Under the pieces are notes generated by a model. The model ran no database searches. It saw only the letters and a list, made by a program, of their open reading frames with translations, and had not been told where the DNA came from. A stretch of DNA of 16,104 bases from Candidatus Gastranaerophilales bacterium (GTDB lineage Bacteria; Cyanobacteriota; Vampirovibrionia; Gastranaerophilales; Gastranaerophilaceae), in the NCBI GenBank assembly GCA_947625445.1, contig CANQOM010000019.1:1-16104 (forward strand). Direction: 5' to 3'. The translations under genes were made by a program, and so were the position numbers. Numbering within the stretch: the first letter of the stretch is position 1; the number at the start of each line of letters is the position of its first letter. Shown here piece after piece: positions 13,826 through 16,104 of the stretch.

Positions 13826-14998
13826 TTGCCGAAGCCAAGATATAAAGAGTATTATGCAAATACCGATTTATATACATCAATGTATGAACAGTATTATTTT
13901 AAGAACATAGAGCCTCAAAGAATCAAACCTATAAGAAAAAGAGTACATAAAAAGACAAAGAAAAAAAATACATCGATTTTTGGCAAAATTGCCTCAATTG
14001 TATTCTTTTTAACCTTATTATTTTACGTTCTTCCATATTCATTTAAATCATACATAGCTGATACTTTCCCCTCACAAAGAACTAATATATTGAAAATTGA
14101 TTATTCTAAATTAATGTATCCTACAAACAGTTATTTGTATAAAGATTTATTTTTAGGAAAATATTTAATAAAGGATTCAAAATATTCAAAACCTATAATG
14201 CAAGATATACAAGAAGGACTTCAAAGAACAGGATTACGAAACAGTTTAATATCACTTGCATCAGAATATCCAAAAATAAATCCTTCAATATATGTATATG
14301 AATATACAAACAATTCATATGTAGATATAAATGCGAACGCCGTATATCCGGCTGCCAGCATAATTAAATTACCGGTATTAATTGAAATGTTCAGGGAAAT
14401 AGAAAGTGGCAAATTCAATTTATATGACACAATGGTATTGCAAGATTATTACAGAGCCCCAGGTTCGGGAAAGCTTCAATATTCACAAGGCGGAATATCT
14501 CATACAATGGATTATCTTGCAAAAATAATGATAGAAAATTCAGATAATTCGTCAACCAATATGATAATGTCAAAAATGGGCGGAATGCCCCAAGTAAATA
14601 AAGCAATGCAGCAATGGGGATTAAAAACAACACATATCAATAATTGGCTTCCGGATTTAGACGGAACAAATGTCACAACTGCAAGGGAACTTGGTAAAAT
14701 ATTGTATAATTTAGATACAACAACAATAGTAGGTGCAGAGTCAAAAAGACATATTTCTGAATATTTATCTCACGTAAAAAATAACAGACTTCTGCAAGCA
14801 GGTTTACCTCCCGAAGCAATTTTGCTGCACAAAACAGGAGATATTGGTTTTATGCTTGGTGATGCAGGAATTGTAAAGAGCCCAAACGGTAAAAAATATA
14901 TTGTTGTTATTCTGGCAAGACGTCCTTATAATAATCTTCAAGGGAAAGAATTTATAGTTAAAGCTTCAAAAATTATTTACAATCATATATCTTCCTAA
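13826..14998 (+). CDS. Membrane-anchored class A beta-lactamase-like serine hydrolase
   Basis: 390 aa from a TTG start with a perfect AGGAGG 8 nt upstream. A Lys/Arg-rich cytoplasmic tail (~32-54) precedes one hydrophobic segment (~52-72), so it should be a signal-anchored protein with the catalytic domain outside the membrane. The domain (~135-390) has the penicillin-recognising motifs SxxK (Ser178-I-I-Lys181), SDN (239-241) and KTG (336-338). In true class A beta-lactamases the deacylating Glu166 lies in a WEPELN-like omega loop; here the aligned segment is WLPDLD (274-279), so that Glu is Leu and the Asn is Asp. It may therefore be a PBP-like peptidase or cell-wall hydrolase rather than a resistance enzyme. 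It stands as a single gene downstream of a structured gap. Confidence 0.88.
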   Translation: MPKPRYKEYYANTDLYTSMYEQYYFKNIEPQRIKPIRKRVHKKTKKKNTSIFGKIASIVFFLTLLFYVLPYSFKSYIADTFPSQRTNILKIDYSKLMYPTNSYLYKDLFLGKYLIKDSKYSKPIMQDIQEGLQRTGLRNSLISLASEYPKINPSIYVYEYTNNSYVDINANAVYPAASIIKLPVLIEMFREIESGKFNLYDTMVLQDYYRAPGSGKLQYSQGGISHTMDYLAKIMIENSDNSSTNMIMSKMGGMPQVNKAMQQWGLKTTHINNWLPDLDGTNVTTARELGKILYNLDTTTIVGAESKRHISEYLSHVKNNRLLQAGLPPEAILLHKTGDIGFMLGDAGIVKSPNGKKYIVVILARRPYNNLQGKEFIVKASKIIYNHISS

Positions 14999-15015
14999 TA
15001 ATTTAAATTTTTTTC

Positions 15016-15024
15016 TGATATAAT
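15016..15024 (+). promoter_or_regulatory. Extended -10 promoter for the symporter gene
   Basis: TGATATAAT (15016-15024) is an extended -10 box placed 20 nt before the ATG at 15045 and just upstream of AGGAA (15031-15035). No good -35 box is seen. The upstream serine hydrolase gene ends at 14998, so the symporter is probably a separate unit. Confidence 0.5.
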
Positions 15025-15044
15025 TTATTTAGGAACGATATGGA

Positions 15045-16104
15045 ATGAAAACATCAAGACTAACTTTATATATTTTCCTAAGCTTAATACTCGGAGTAAT
15101 TGTAGGGTGGAAATTTCCTGAAATAGGAAGTAAAATGCATCCTCTGGCGCAAGTTTTTCTGAATATGATAAAAATGATAATAGCTCCATTATTATTTTCT
15201 GTAGTAGTTACCGGAATAGCAACACATGGGAATATAAATTCTTTGGGTAAATTAGGAGCAAAAACATTAATATATTTTGCCACTGCAACATCTTTTGCTT
15301 TGGTAATAGGATTGTCAGTCGGATACATATTTAAACCCGGAGCAGGGTTTGCAACAAGTATAGTTTCATCAAATATGATGGATACTGTATCTGTTATGGC
15401 AAGTCAAAATGCTCACGGTTCTACATCTGAAATGATGATAAATATAGTTCCGACAAGTATAATTAAAGCGATGTCAGAAGGGAACTTACTTCAAATTGTT
15501 GTATTTTCAATATTTTTTGCACTTGCCATATGTGCGGCAGGAGATAAAGCAAAACCCGTTCTGAGTTGTATTACATCATTATCGGAAGTAATGTTTAAGT
15601 TTACTCATTTTGTAATGAATTTTGCACCTATCGGTGTATTCGGAGCAATATCATATACAATTGCAGAAAGCGGAATGGGAATAATGCTTAATTATGCAAA
15701 GATTATTGGGGCTTTATATTTTGCATTATTTTTATTCTTATTTGTAATATTAAATATAGCGTGCAGAATTGTAGGCATATCAGTTTTTTCATTATTAAGA
15801 GCAATAAGAGAGCCTGCATTATTAGCATTTACAACTTCAACATCAGAGGCAGCATTGCCTCAGGCCATGAAAATAATGGAAAGTTTTGGAGTATCAAAAA
15901 ATATAGTCGGTTTTGTAATGCCAACAGGATATACATTCAATTTAGACGGTTCAACATTATATTTAGCATTGGCAATGTTATTTTCATTGCAAATAGTTGA
16001 TATAGAACTTCAGCCATTACAATTATTATTAATTATGGGAACATTAATGCTTACAAGTAAAGGGATAGCAGGTGTTCCGAGAGTTGCTCTTGTTGTTCTT
16101 GCCG
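15045..16104 (+). CDS. Dicarboxylate/amino acid:cation symporter (3' end cut by the window edge)
   Basis: At least 353 residues of an inner-membrane secondary transporter of the DAACS (GltP/DctA) family, which imports glutamate, aspartate or C4-dicarboxylates with Na+ or H+. Typical full length is ~400-430 aa, so about 50-70 residues are missing at the right edge. Family landmarks are the hairpin-1 serine-rich motif TTSTSEAALPQAM, the TM7 segment GYTFNLDGSTLY (counterpart of NMDGT, where cations bind) and the hairpin-2 motif TSKGIAGVP. The short N-terminus (MKTSRLTLYIFLSLILGVIVG) leads directly into TM1. The ATG at 15045 has AGGAA 9 nt upstream; an ATG at 15040 is closed at once by a stop. 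Substrate specificity cannot be read from the visible part. Confidence 0.93.
   Translation, partial: MKTSRLTLYIFLSLILGVIVGWKFPEIGSKMHPLAQVFLNMIKMIIAPLLFSVVVTGIATHGNINSLGKLGAKTLIYFATATSFALVIGLSVGYIFKPGAGFATSIVSSNMMDTVSVMASQNAHGSTSEMMINIVPTSIIKAMSEGNLLQIVVFSIFFALAICAAGDKAKPVLSCITSLSEVMFKFTHFVMNFAPIGVFGAISYTIAESGMGIMLNYAKIIGALYFALFLFLFVILNIACRIVGISVFSLLRAIREPALLAFTTSTSEAALPQAMKIMESFGVSKNIVGFVMPTGYTFNLDGSTLYLALAMLFSLQIVDIELQPLQLLLIMGTLMLTSKGIAGVPRVALVVLA

Noticed and set aside
15029..15328. Minus-strand open frame opposite the symporter N-terminus
   Set aside because: The plus strand encodes clear symporter transmembrane sequence through this stretch, and the minus frame has no SD or recognisable motif.
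1..16104. A phage-defence island, toxin-antitoxin pair or mobile element
   Set aside because: No transposase, integrase, nuclease-effector, methylase or repeat array was found, and composition looks uniform; the genes are mostly core metabolism.

Overview
The window is about 70% A+T by eye. It is bacterial chromosome packed with short operons, often with 1-30 bp overlaps between genes, and starts include TTG and GTG codons that carry good Shine-Dalgarno (SD) sequences. The mix is serine hydroxymethyltransferase, DnaJ, QueE, FolD, SerS, Tmk, FolE2, a DapL-like aminotransferase and HisH. Together with the low GC this suggests a gut Melainabacteria/Vampirovibrionia (Gastranaerophilales-like) genome. 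That assignment is inferred from gene content and style, with no rRNA or marker tree behind it. No mobile element, CRISPR array, tRNA or rRNA was seen, and no stretch over 300 bases lacks a gene.

Layout. (1) 1-737, minus: 5' part of glyA, cut by the window edge, with a clear promoter. (2) 866-4218, plus: a DnaJ-like co-chaperone with half the usual zinc fingers, overlapping queE; then, from its own promoter, a CooC-like metal-maturation ATPase overlapping folD by 4 bp. (3) 4416-4986: two small convergent orphan genes, one with a Rho-independent terminator and one a Cys-rich possible Sm-like protein. (4) 5058-7307, minus: a three-gene operon of an Fmt-family formyltransferase, an endonuclease IV-like TIM barrel and a short phosphopantetheinyl transferase. 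(5) 7400-12268, plus: a tight operon serS-tmk-(duplicated RWYDNDP protein)-folE2-dapL-like-hisH, followed by a MATE exporter at 12295-13635. (6) 13636-13825: a non-coding stretch with a GC-rich hairpin. (7) 13826-14998: a membrane-anchored class A beta-lactamase-like serine hydrolase whose Glu166 position is Leu. (8) 15045 to the right edge: a dicarboxylate/amino acid:cation symporter, cut by the window end.

How the genes connect. One-carbon and pterin chemistry recurs. FolE2 makes dihydroneopterin triphosphate, which feeds both folate and (through QueE) queuosine. GlyA and FolD move one-carbon units to 10-formyl-THF, and the formyltransferase uses that donor. Tmk follows the folate-dependent thymidylate step. 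The least-explained parts are the CooC-like ATPase next to folD, the formyltransferase/EndoIV-like/PPTase operon, the two orphan small proteins and the duplicated RWYDNDP protein.
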